NCBI GenBank assembly: GCA_023227945.1
Contig: JALOCC010000004.1
Location: 1 to 64,000, forward strand
Length of the DNA: 64,000 nucleotides
From: Candidatus Omnitrophota bacterium
GTDB taxonomy: Bacteria > Omnitrophota > Gorgyraeia > Duberdicusellales > 4484-171
Reading direction: 5' to 3'
The notes beneath the pieces are model-generated. The model saw nothing but the letters and a program-made list of their open reading frames with translations, had not been told where the DNA came from and ran no database searches. Shown in pieces: positions 52,621 through 59,819 of the stretch (positions are counted from its first letter, which is position 1; each line of letters begins with the position of its first letter). The position numbers and the translations under genes are program-made.

Positions 52621-52926
52621 TACTATGATATCAGAAATTTTAAGGAGGGTATGAATTTGCCTGTGGCCGCGTATCCGGCGTGATTTCTTGCGCCTGCGGT
52701 ATTTATAGCTTAAAACTTTACTTGCCTTTTCTTCGCCGTTTATCTGCGCTGTTATCTTTGCACCCTTAACATAAGGAATACCAAGGCTAACCTTGTCATC
52801 GCCGGCTACAAGAAGAACCTTATCAAAGGTAATTTCGCCGGTCTTTTGAGAAAGCCTCTCTACCTTGTAAGAGTGCCCTTTTTCTACGAAATACTGTTTT
52901 TTTCCTATTTCAACTATGGCAAACAT
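52618..52926 (-). CDS. rplU: 50S ribosomal protein L21
   Basis: A 102-residue 23S rRNA-binding protein: FAIVEIGKKQYFVEKGHSYK, VLLVAGDDKVSLGIPYVKGA and the basic tail KYRRRKKSRRIRGHRQIHT are all typical. The start is ATG 52926. A near-perfect promoter at 52934-52962 places +1 at this ATG. There is no Shine-Dalgarno, so translation may be leaderless. The next genes are obgE, proB and proA. Confidence 0.95.
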   Translation of the reverse strand: MFAIVEIGKKQYFVEKGHSYKVERLSQKTGEITFDKVLLVAGDDKVSLGIPYVKGAKITAQINGEEKASKVLSYKYRRRKKSRRIRGHRQIHTLLKISDIIV

Positions 52927-52933
52927 AGGCAAA

Positions 52934-52962
52934 ATATTAACATATTGATTATGCTACGTCAA
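52934..52962 (-). promoter_or_regulatory. rplU promoter, probably leaderless
   Basis: TTGACG (52957-52962), a 17-bp spacer and TAATAT (52934-52939). Seven bases separate the -10 from the ATG, the same spacing as at 6205-6218. Confidence 0.68.
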
Positions 52963-52974
52963 GCATTTATTTTA

Positions 52975-53142
52975 CCGGCTTCTGAAAACTATTATTTACC
53001 CCGCAAAGCCGCAAAAATGCCACAAAATCGCAAAAGGAGAAATACAAAGATTTTACCGAAAACCAGAGGGTTTCTTTTCGTGTTTCTTTTTGCGTCTTTG
53101 CGGGGTTTTAGCGTTTTTGCGGTGTCAATGCAGTTTTTCAAA
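52975..53142. repeat. Long intergenic word palindrome, CCCCGCAAAGCCGCAAAAA family
   Basis: Between the MbfA-like gene and rplU. ACCCCGCAAAGCCGCAAAAA and ATCGCAAAAGGAG on the left; TTTTTGCGTCTTTGCGGGGT and GCGTTTTTGCGGTGTC on the right; arms of about 45 bp. Confidence 0.78.
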
Positions 53143-53150
53143 GCTCTTTC

Positions 53151-54020
53151 TTAAACTTCAACACCAAACACTTTTCTTATTGCAAAGCCTATAAAAAAGT
53201 TGATTACTGCTATGCCTAAACTGATACTAGCCATCTCGAAAAATCTTTTCTTAAAGCTAAGCCCTTTGGCAACTGATGTATAGAAAGTAAAAATAAGAAT
53301 CAATAAAAGGGCGTTCGTAACTGTGATACCGAGGCAAACGAATATATTTTTGAACAAAAGATAAGGAAAAATCAGAAACATTACTGTGCCTACATAGGTA
53401 ATGCCGGTATAAATACATGCTTTAAGGGGCGTTTTATCGGTTTCTTCGTGTTTGGTAGATAAATATTCAGAAGCGGCCATAGACATAGAAGCGGCAATTC
53501 CTGTAATTAAACCGATAATTGCAATAAGCTTTGTATTTTGCAGGGCAAGAGTAAAGCCAGCTAAAGCACCGGTTAATTCTACCAAAGCGTCATTTAAGCC
53601 TAAAACTATTGAGCTTACATATTTCAGGCGTTCTTCGTTGATTAAATCAATTAATTCTGTTTCGTGTTTTTCTTCATCCTTGATGATATCATCTATCTGC
53701 GGTGAAATTTCTTTTAATCTATCATAGGCATCTTGCGCCAGGTCTTCTCCATTTTCCATAAGTTTTAAGCCAAAATTTAAGCCAAAGATGCGGGAAATAA
53801 AAACATAAAGAAAAATCTTAAAACTATCCGGTGCAACTTCTTCTTGTGTTATGCTTTTAAAAAACTCATAATGCGTCAACTCTTCGTTTGATATTCTGAT
53901 TAAAATTTCGCTCTGTTGTTTATCTTTTATAACCGAAGCGAGATTTTTATAAATTATATGTTCGGTAAGCTCATTTTTCTGGGCTTTTAAAACTTTTGTT
54001 TTTAATTCTTGGGTTAGCAT
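53151..54020 (-). CDS. MbfA-like protein: ferritin-like domain fused to VIT1/CCC1 transporter
   Basis: A 289-residue protein. Residues 1-135 form a ferritin-like (rubrerythrin/Erv-type) helical domain with metal-ligand motifs NELTEH, NEELTHYEFF, ENGEDLAQDAY and KDEEKHETEL. Residues 136-289 are a VIT1-type transporter: VLGLNDALVELTGALAGFTL and MAASEYLSTK are the family signatures, then three hydrophobic helices. MbfA proteins export iron and protect against iron or peroxide stress. The ATG at 54020 has GAGG within the GAGCGAAGCGAGG module, as coaE does. Confidence 0.85.
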   Translation of the reverse strand: MLTQELKTKVLKAQKNELTEHIIYKNLASVIKDKQQSEILIRISNEELTHYEFFKSITQEEVAPDSFKIFLYVFISRIFGLNFGLKLMENGEDLAQDAYDRLKEISPQIDDIIKDEEKHETELIDLINEERLKYVSSIVLGLNDALVELTGALAGFTLALQNTKLIAIIGLITGIAASMSMAASEYLSTKHEETDKTPLKACIYTGITYVGTVMFLIFPYLLFKNIFVCLGITVTNALLLILIFTFYTSVAKGLSFKKRFFEMASISLGIAVINFFIGFAIRKVFGVEV

Positions 54021-54349
54021 GTTTTCCTCGCTTCGCTCGGAAAGAGTACAGAGTACAGTTTACAGATAACAGAAAATATTTTACTTCTTCTCTGTTCTCT
54101 TATTTAATCAATAAAGCTTGATATGATCTTTGGGTGAAAAATTAGTTTCTATTATTCAACAGGTTGCTAAATACATTACGGGATTTTTATTCAAAAATTC
54201 GAATACTTCGGTTTGGGTCATATTTACTTCCATAAAAATCAGCACTAAAAGTACGAAAATTTTGATTTGAAATTAAGAACGGCTGTCCTGCTTCGCCCTT
54301 CAGAGAATAGAACATCGGGTCAGGCTTCGCAGGGACAGTTCTGCTTCGC
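54021..54349. other. Gap between GIY-YIG gene and MbfA-like gene
   Basis: 329 bp. It begins with the CCGAGCGAAGCGAGG module and a CAGAGTACAG-word palindrome (54041-54112). A feature-poor AT-rich stretch follows. The end is GC-rich: GGCTGTCCTGCTTCGCCC and GGGACAGTTCTGCTTCGCC (to 54349), the latter being the left arm of an inverted repeat around the GIY-YIG gene. Confidence 0.55.
54041..54112. repeat. Intergenic word palindrome, AGAGTACAGAGTACAG family
   Basis: AGAGTACAGAGTACAG, TTACAGATAACAG on the left; CTTCTCTGTTCTCT on the right. Relative of 873-959. Confidence 0.7.
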
Positions 54350-54592
54350 CTATAGAAATCTTCGTTTTAAAAATGCAAATCCAGAACCTGATTTAAGATA
54401 TTTCTCAAATTCCTCTGCCTGGAGTTTATTTTTAAACGTAATATAAGTTTGTAATTCCCAAGGCATATAGCGTTTTGTGTATAGAGAATCACCGCTGTTA
54501 TGATCTTTTATTCTGCGTTCTAAATCTTGAGTAAAACCTATATAATATCGCTCCGGATAATTTTTACTTGTTAGGATATATACTATATTCAT
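54350..54592 (-). CDS. GIY-YIG family nuclease-like protein
   Basis: An 80-residue single-domain protein of the small UPF0213-like GIY-YIG type. Motifs are VYILTSKNYPERYYIGFTQD (GIY as VYI, YIG intact), the catalytic arginine in LERRIKDHN, and KYLKSGSGFAFLKRR at the end. The start at 54592 (MNIVYIL) has AAGGAG eleven bases upstream. A longer frame would translate through the tRNA-Gln gene and is rejected. An inverted repeat (CAGTTCTGCTTCGCC / GGCGAAGCAGAACTG) brackets it, the right arm touching the tRNA 3' end. It may be a mobile or repair nuclease. Confidence 0.82.
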   Translation of the reverse strand: MNIVYILTSKNYPERYYIGFTQDLERRIKDHNSGDSLYTKRYMPWELQTYITFKNKLQAEEFEKYLKSGSGFAFLKRRFL

Positions 54593-54693
54593 TTCTTCTT
54601 CGCTCCTTAAGATATTAAACTCTAGTAGAGCTTCTAAGGAATAGTTTCTGCGAAGCCCTACCAGCGTTTCACTTAGTGAGGGGCGAAGCAGAA

Positions 54694-54765
54694 CTGCCCG
54701 GTCTGGACTCGAACCAGAAACAACAGATCCAGAGTCTGTCATGTTGCCAATTACACTACCGGGCA
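54694..54765 (-). tRNA. tRNA-Gln (anticodon CUG)
   Basis: Acceptor stem TGCCCGG/CCGGGCA, D-arm TAGTGTAATTGGCAACA, anticodon stem ACAGA/TCTGT with loop CTCTGGA (anticodon CTG). The T arm is TCTGG-TTCGAGT-CCAGA and the discriminator is G. CCA is not encoded. It pairs functionally with the glnS gene 2 kb away. Confidence 0.95.
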
Positions 54766-54845
54766 AGTTGGAAATTATTGTAATATTTATAAAAGGTTAT
54801 GGCAAGGAGAATTTGTGTTTGATTTAACCAACAAAATGCGGATTT

Positions 54846-55094
54846 TTAGGCTTTTTTTACCTTTTGCCCGCAGCTGCCGCAGTCTTCTTTAGCTTCGAGG
54901 TTACTATCTCCGCAGGAAGGGCACCACCATCTTCCGTTTTTTACATTTACCGGCAAGGTTTCGTTTTTCTTTAGATGGCTTTTTGAGGTATTTTTTTCCG
55001 CCCGGAAAGGATTGCCCGATTGCAATATAAGAATTATGACTATTGGGGCAACTAAAAGTACAAACAATATGATGGTAATTAAAGAAATTGGCAT
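54846..55094 (-). CDS. Small membrane protein with zinc ribbon
   Basis: An 82-residue protein: one N-terminal membrane helix (ISLITIILFVLLVAPIVIIL), a short linker and a C-terminal zinc ribbon WWCPSCGDSN...DCGSCGQKVKKA (two CxxC pairs). The protein family is not recognised. The ribbon would face the cytoplasm or periplasm depending on helix orientation. It stands alone on the minus strand next to the gene-poor stretch. Confidence 0.65.
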   Translation of the reverse strand: MPISLITIILFVLLVAPIVIILILQSGNPFRAEKNTSKSHLKKNETLPVNVKNGRWWCPSCGDSNLEAKEDCGSCGQKVKKA

Positions 55095-55455
55095 TATAGT
55101 TTTATTTTACCATAAATAATTCCCAATTCTAATGTTTTTATTATCAAAAGCTTTTTTGTTTTCAATGTAAAACAGCTATACTGGAGCCCCACGGGTACGC
55201 CGAAGGCTTCCCGTGGTACCTTGCAATACGCCCCGTGGGGCGACATCCCACTCCACATTCATCCACGGGCGCAGCCTCGCCCGCCCTGCCCGCCTTACGG
55301 CGGGCGAGCAGGCAGGGTATTATGGTAAAGGGAATAAACTTGCCCTTTCACCTTGAAAAATATTTTCTGATGTGCTATATCTTAATTGCCCTAAGGCTAA
55401 ACTTTCTCAATGCGGCATCCAGGCCAACATTTGGGGTTTTGTTTTAAACTAACCC

Positions 55456-55564
55456 CAGGGGGCGATCAAGTCCTGAATGCCTGAGTTAAGTGCTTAGGGT
55501 AAAATATCGCCCCCTCTTCTTCTTAAGATTCCACGGTAAAACGCCGTGGAATCTTTATTTTTAA
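55456..55564 (+). ncRNA. Possible small RNA ending in an intrinsic terminator
   Basis: GGGGGCGAT pairs with ATCGCCCCC, enclosing CCTGAG-ttaagtg-CTTAGG. It is followed at once by a strong terminator. No confident plus-strand gene lies upstream in the window, so a structured RNA or the end of a longer transcript is inferred. No promoter was identified. Confidence 0.35.
55526..55564 (+). terminator. Intrinsic terminator
   Basis: AGATTCCACGG, a 7-base loop, CCGTGGAATCT, then TTATTTTT on the plus strand. The other strand has no T-run after the stem. Confidence 0.75.
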
Positions 55565-55701
55565 CCCCTTTTACCTGCTTGAACCAATCAAGATTGTAGA
55601 CTTTTTAAAGGCATGCCACGTCTAATTAAATGAGGCCAACATTTTTCCTGTATCTTCAGCTTGGAAAAATAATGTGCTTTATTCCAAAAAATTTATAGTA
55701 A

Positions 55702-55830
55702 TTTACCCCTTGCGCCTGTATATCGGTTAAATTTCCTGGTAAGAGACTGTGCCTGCAACCAGGAAATTTAACCGAAGCGCTGCGGGGTTAATTCGCCCCG
55801 ACGTAAGTCGGGGCTCATTAAGGAGGGTTT
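55702..55830 (+). promoter_or_regulatory. Structured leader RNA, copy 1
   Basis: Starts TTTACCCC, then GCGCCTGTATATCGG. A perfect 16-bp stem, CGGTTAAATTTCCTGG / CCAGGAAATTTAACCG (55724-55739 with 55759-55774), follows, then GAAGCGCTGCGGGGTTAA, which can pair back to the 5' TTTACCCC. A GCCCCGAC-gtaa-GTCGGGGC hairpin comes just before AGGAGG and ATG 55831. Homologous to copy 2 at 56435-56548. Confidence 0.75.
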
Positions 55831-56136
55831 ATGAAAAAAGTATTTGTAGCTTTAATTGCAGGGCTTATTATTATTATGTGCGCTAGTCCAGCTTACAGCC
55901 GCGATAGAAACCGGTATGACAAAAAAGTAACAATAAAAACCACGCCTAAAATAAGCGTGGGGTTATCGGCTTTAAATATTAAGGTGGATTTTTCGAGAGA
56001 CAGGCGTTTGATCTGGATACCAGGCTATTGGCAGCATGTAAACCATCGCAGGGGTTACGTTTGGGTGCCTGGGCACTTCGAAAAAAGAGCAAAATATTAC
56101 CCGGAAGGCAAGCATCTCAAGTATTGTGAAAGATAA
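55831..56136 (+). CDS. Small exported protein with YxWxxGxW-type repeats
   Basis: A 101-residue exported protein, the only convincing plus-strand gene. The signal peptide (VFVALIAGLIIIMCASPAYS) is followed by a basic domain. Two short repeats, IWIPGYWQHVNHRRG and VWVPGHFEKR, match the WxPGxW/YXWV repeat family of small envelope proteins. The C-terminus is basic (GKHLKYCER). It is preceded by AGGAGG and a folded leader nearly identical to that of the convergent lipoprotein gene, so the two are probably co-controlled. The role is unknown; related repeats occur in stress-induced or surface proteins. Confidence 0.78.
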   Translation: MKKVFVALIAGLIIIMCASPAYSRDRNRYDKKVTIKTTPKISVGLSALNIKVDFSRDRRLIWIPGYWQHVNHRRGYVWVPGHFEKRAKYYPEGKHLKYCER

Positions 56137-56251
56137 ATCCCGTTAGAAAATTCACTCCGTTAGATATTTTTTTTCTAACGTGATAAGCGATTATCTTATT
56201 CGGGCTTTAGGCTGTAAATTTAAAAAATTTGGAGCTTGAGGCCTGAAAAAT

Positions 56252-56434
56252 TTACCAGGTATTCTCTTCCATCCAGTTGTCTGCTCTTTTCAAATTCCTA
56301 CCGGTATTATAAACATCATCGGCTACGCCCGCCGCAATACGATGCACACCGTATGCAGTATTCTTTGCCGTTTCGCAGCCATTAAGAAGTGAAACAAACA
56401 CCAGAATTAACACCAGCAAAAATACCTTACGCAT
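56252..56434 (-). CDS. Small entericidin-like lipoprotein
   Basis: A 60-residue lipoprotein: signal with lipobox LNGC (VLILVFVSLLNGCETAKN), then a short helix-rich chain, TAYGVHRIAAGVADDVYNTG, ending in MEENTW. Size and composition recall entericidin-type lipoproteins, though sequence identity is too low to name it. AGGAGG lies just before ATG 56434, and the folded leader (56435-56548) matches that of the convergent gene at 55831. It probably sits in the outer membrane. Confidence 0.7.
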   Translation of the reverse strand: MRKVFLLVLILVFVSLLNGCETAKNTAYGVHRIAAGVADDVYNTGRNLKRADNWMEENTW

Positions 56435-56548
56435 TTATACCTCCTTAATTTTCCGCCTTGGGCGGAAAATTAACCCCGAAGCACTTCGGGTAAATTTCCT
56501 GGCCGCAGGCCGAGAAATTTACCCGATATACAGGCGCGAGGGGTAAAC
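56435..56548 (-). promoter_or_regulatory. Structured leader RNA, copy 2
   Basis: In mRNA sense: TTTACCCCTCGCGCCTGTAT, then CGGGTAAATTTC / GAAATTTACCCG (56525-56514 with 56498-56487), GAAGTGCTTCGGGGTTAA, a TTTTCCGCC-caa-GGCGGAAAA hairpin, and AGGAGG. Relative to copy 1, a T:A pair in the long stem is a G:C pair here. Confidence 0.75.
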
Positions 56549-56579
56549 ATAAAACCCTAAACACATAAACCAGTTGTTA

Positions 56580-56715
56580 GCCGATAGTCGATAGTTTCAT
56601 AGAAAAGGTTATTTTTATTTATACTAACGACTATCGACTGTCGAGAGCGAAGCCTCCCCGCAGGGGGGGCATAGTCCACAGTTTTTACTATGGGCTATCG
56701 ACTATGGACTATTGA
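56580..56715. repeat. Intergenic word palindrome, CGATAGTCGATAG family
   Basis: Between glnS and the entericidin-like gene. AGCCGATAGTCGATAG and CGACTATCGACTGTCG, the AGAGCGAAGCCTCCCCGC module, then AGTCCACAG and GGGCTATCGACTATGG. Relative of 49079-49166. Confidence 0.74.
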
Positions 56716-58394
56716 CTAATCTGCTGTTTCCCAAGCTTCTGCTTTATTTTCGCCCAAGTGTCCCGTAAGGTAGAGATACGGTTAAAAACCAAATTTTGCC
56801 CGCAGCTTCGTGTATCAAGGCAAAAATAGCCAAGGCGTTCAAATTGATAACGTTGGTTAGGTTGCGCTTTTTTAAGCGATGGTTCAAGCTTTGCATCATT
56901 AATAGTTTCCAACGAACGCTGGTTTATGTTGGATTTAAAATCACCTCCGGTAGCGACATTTTCCGGGTCTGGACTACTAAAAAGCCTGTCGTAAAGGTTA
57001 ACCTGCGCATTGAAACTATCGTGGCAAGACACCCAATGAATTGTTGCTTTTACCTTGCGTCCATCTGGTGCGTTTCCGCCGCGGGTTTGCGGGTCATAAC
57101 TGCAAATTAATTGCGTAATATTGCCGTCTTTATCCTTAATTACTTCTTCGCATTTAAGAAAATAGGCATAACGCAGCCGCACTTCACGACCTGGGGAAAG
57201 ACGGAAAAATTCCTTGGGCGGATTTTCGCGAAAATCATCCTGTTCAATGAAAATTTCGCGGGAGAAAAATATTTTCCGGCTACCCATAGAAGCATCTTCC
57301 GGATTATTTACCGCTTCAAGCTCTTCGAATTTACCTTCAGGATAATTTTTGATGATAATTTTAAGCGGCCTAAGCACTGCCATTACGCGCGCGGCGGTTT
57401 TATTTAAGATGCCGCGTACCGCTTCCTCAAGCACGCCTACATCAATTGTACTGTTAAATTTGGCGACACCTATCTCTTCGCAGAAATTATGCAGTGCTTC
57501 TTTAGGGTAACCGCGGCGCCGAAGGCCTGCGAGAGTTGGCATGCGCGGGTCATCCCAGCCGCTGACAAAATTACCTTCAACCAATTCAAGAAGCTTTCGC
57601 TTGCTTAATACCGTATAGGTAATATTTAAGCGGGCAAACTCAATCTGCTGCGGATGAAATATTTCTAATTGCTCAAGAAACCAATCGTATAAAGGCCGGT
57701 GGTTCTCAAATTCAAGCGTGCATATCGAGTGGGTAATGTTTTCTATGGAATCTTCCAAGCCATGCGCCCAGTCATACGTGGGATATATACACCAATTATC
57801 CTTGGTACGATGATGAGCGGAATGTAGGATACGGTACATTATTGGATCACGCATATTAAAATTAGGATGCGCCATATCTATTTTTGCGCGTAAAGTCCGT
57901 GAGCCATCAGGGAATTCACCTTTACGCATCCGCGTGAATAAATCCAGGTTTTCTTCTGCGCTGCGGTTTCGAAACGGGCTATCTTTTCCCGGCGCGGTTA
58001 GAGTGCCGCGCGAGGTGCGGATTTGGTCTGCATTTAAATCGCAGACATAAGCTTTGCCTTTTTTAATCAAAGCTACCGCGTATTCGTACATTTGCGCAAA
58101 ATAATCCGAGGCGTAGAAAAGGCGGCCTTGGTAATCTGCGCCAAGCCATTTCACATCCTCAATGATTGAATCAACGTATTCTTGTTCTTCTTTGCAAGGG
58201 TTGGTATCGTCAAAACGCAGATTAAATTTTCCGTTGTATTGCTTGGCTATAGAATAATTTAGATAAATCGCCTTGGCGTGGCCAATATGCAAATAACCGT
58301 TTGGCTCGGGCGGAAAACGCGTATGCACCCTCGCGTTAAAACGGCCGGTTTTATTATGCTCATCAATAATTTCGGTAACAAAATTTGGTTTCAT
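56709..58394 (-). CDS. glnS: Glutaminyl-tRNA synthetase
   Basis: Charges tRNA-Gln directly; 561 residues. The HIGH motif is [18 protein letters not shown] (about 24-41). [32 protein letters not shown] and [18 protein letters not shown] are GlnRS signatures, and the KMSKS-type loop is VLSKRKL. The C-terminal anticodon-binding domains carry [14 protein letters not shown] and [14 protein letters not shown]. The start is ATG 58394 ([12 protein letters not shown]). Eighteen codons further upstream only read a CGCGGAT-word palindrome. Its substrate tRNA-Gln is encoded at 54694-54765. Confidence 0.95.
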   Translation of the reverse strand: MKPNFVTEIIDEHNKTGRFNARVHTRFPPEPNGYLHIGHAKAIYLNYSIAKQYNGKFNLRFDDTNPCKEEQEYVDSIIEDVKWLGADYQGRLFYASDYFAQMYEYAVALIKKGKAYVCDLNADQIRTSRGTLTAPGKDSPFRNRSAEENLDLFTRMRKGEFPDGSRTLRAKIDMAHPNFNMRDPIMYRILHSAHHRTKDNWCIYPTYDWAHGLEDSIENITHSICTLEFENHRPLYDWFLEQLEIFHPQQIEFARLNITYTVLSKRKLLELVEGNFVSGWDDPRMPTLAGLRRRGYPKEALHNFCEEIGVAKFNSTIDVGVLEEAVRGILNKTAARVMAVLRPLKIIIKNYPEGKFEELEAVNNPEDASMGSRKIFFSREIFIEQDDFRENPPKEFFRLSPGREVRLRYAYFLKCEEVIKDKDGNITQLICSYDPQTRGGNAPDGRKVKATIHWVSCHDSFNAQVNLYDRLFSSPDPENVATGGDFKSNINQRSLETINDAKLEPSLKKAQPNQRYQFERLGYFCLDTRSCGQNLVFNRISTLRDTWAKIKQKLGKQQISQ

Positions 58395-58395
58395 A

Positions 58396-58500
58396 TGGAA
58401 GAATAGATGCGGATTGCCGCGGATACTTACGCGGATTTCCGCACACAAACTCGTTTGCGTTTATCCGCGTATAGATCCGCGGATATCCGCTTCTATGTTT
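58396..58500. repeat. Intergenic word palindrome, GCGGATACTTACGCGGAT family
   Basis: Between gltX and glnS. GCGGATTGCCGCGGATAC and ACGCGGATTTCCGC on the left; TTTATCCGCGTATAGATCC and GCGGATATCCGC on the right. Confidence 0.75.
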
Positions 58501-58508
58501 ATTGCTTT

Positions 58509-59819
58509 CTATGTATTAGCACCCCAATAATCAATCAGCCGTTTTAACATGGCTACAACTCTTTCTTTACCAAGGACCTCCATGGTTTCAAATAAGCTGG
58601 GGCCTACTTTTTTTCCGGAAAGCGCAACTCTCACAGGATGAACCAGCTCTTTCGTTTTAAGGCCTAAATCGGTTGCAACTTTTCGGAATTCTTGTTCTAC
58701 TTCTTCGTGATTAAAATTTGTGAGGGCAGAAAATTTTTCCGCCAGTATATTTATTTCTTTGGATAAGTTCCGCGCAAGGATTTCTTTGGTATCTTCATCG
58801 TAAGTATAATCATCATAGAAACAAAATCTGGCGCGGGTAAACAAATCCGACAGCTTGGAAAGCCTGTCTTTAAAAAGCAGGAATACCTTTTTAGCATATT
58901 CTTTATCAATATTAGCCGGTAAAAAGTTTTTGCCTTTCAAATACTCTTCAACCAGCGATAAGTATTCCTCTGGGCTTTTTTTCTTTATATATTCTGAATT
59001 CATCCAGTTTAATTTATCCATAGAAAAGGCCGCGGCAGTTTTATTCACTTTTTTTATCTCAAAAATATCTTTGGCTTCGGAAAGGGTAATTATTTCACGG
59101 TTACCTCCGGGAGACCAGCTTAAAAGTAAAAGGTAGTTGGCGATTGCGCAGGATAAATAACCATCCTCTTTGTATTCGCGTATGGAAGTCGCACCATAAC
59201 GTTTGGACATTCTTCCGCCTTCCTCGGATAGGATCAGGGGAACGTGCGCAAATTGCGGCACGGAAAACCCCAGGGCTTTATACATTAATATTTGTTTTGG
59301 AGTATTGGAAATATGGTCTTCTCCTCTTATGATAAGCGACATTTCCATAAGCGCGTCGTCTATACAACAGCTAAAATTATAAGTGGGGGTGCCGTCTTTT
59401 TTAATAATAACCTCTTCCTCTTTGGGCAATTCGTTAAAAACAATTTTACCGCGGATTAAATCATCAATTTCTACATTAGCATTAGCAAAATCGTATTTAA
59501 AAAATACCGCGTCGTCTTTCTTGTAAGCCCTGCCGCAATCAATAAGTTTTTGTGCATAATCACGGTAAAGGCCGAACCTTTTTGACTGATAATAAATTTC
59601 ATCGAAGTCCATACCCAGCCACTTTATGCTTTCTAAAATCTCATCAAGATACTCCTGCTTTGAGCGCGCAAGGTCAGTATCTTCAATGCGCAGAATAAAT
59701 TTTCCTTTTGTATGGCGCGCGTAAAGCCAGTTAAAAAGGCAGGTTCGCGCTCCGCCGATATGCAAATATCCGGTAGGCGACGGCGCAAATCGAACTATCG
59801 TCTTATCAGTACTTTTCAT
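58509..59819 (-). CDS. gltX: Glutamyl-tRNA synthetase
   Basis: Class Ic synthetase of 436 residues. The HIGH motif is RFAPSPTGYLHIGGARTCLF (9-28). LRIEDTDLARS and YNFSCCIDDALMEMSLIIRG follow, then GEDHISNTPKQI and the KMSKS loop GRMSKRYGAT. The C-terminal anticodon domain is shorter than the 470-490 residues common elsewhere. GAGGAG precedes ATG 59819. It overlaps the upstream membrane-TPR gene by 14 bp. Confidence 0.95.
   Translation of the reverse strand: MKSTDKTIVRFAPSPTGYLHIGGARTCLFNWLYARHTKGKFILRIEDTDLARSKQEYLDEILESIKWLGMDFDEIYYQSKRFGLYRDYAQKLIDCGRAYKKDDAVFFKYDFANANVEIDDLIRGKIVFNELPKEEEVIIKKDGTPTYNFSCCIDDALMEMSLIIRGEDHISNTPKQILMYKALGFSVPQFAHVPLILSEEGGRMSKRYGATSIREYKEDGYLSCAIANYLLLLSWSPGGNREIITLSEAKDIFEIKKVNKTAAAFSMDKLNWMNSEYIKKKSPEEYLSLVEEYLKGKNFLPANIDKEYAKKVFLLFKDRLSKLSDLFTRARFCFYDDYTYDEDTKEILARNLSKEINILAEKFSALTNFNHEEVEQEFRKVATDLGLKTKELVHPVRVALSGKKVGPSLFETMEVLGKERVVAMLKRLIDYWGANT

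Larger units (their letters stand above)
55095..55701. other. Gene-poor region with GC-rich palindromes and a plus-strand terminator
   Basis: Contains CCACGGG...CCCGTGG (about 55188-55214), CGCCCCGTGGGGCG, and GCCCGCCTTACGGCGGGC. A possible 41-codon frame starts at ATG 55322 (MVKGINLPFHLEKYF), which I do not trust. Then come a structured segment with GGGGGCGAT/ATCGCCCCC arms (about 55456-55514), a terminator, and an AT-rich hairpin at 55639-55678. Confidence 0.5.

Noticed and set aside
54593..54766. N-terminal extension of the GIY-YIG frame
   Set aside because: It would translate the tRNA-Gln gene; the internal ATG 54592 has its own AAGGAG and begins the conserved domain.
55235..55447. Plus-strand protein of about 70 residues
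   Set aside because: Its first half reads GC-rich palindromes and there is no recognisable domain; the internal frame from 55322 has only a weak ribosome site.
55702..56548. Assignment of the twin leaders to a known riboswitch (c-di-GMP, fluoride, glycine, preQ1, SAM)
   Set aside because: None of the conserved cores I remember for these classes is present.
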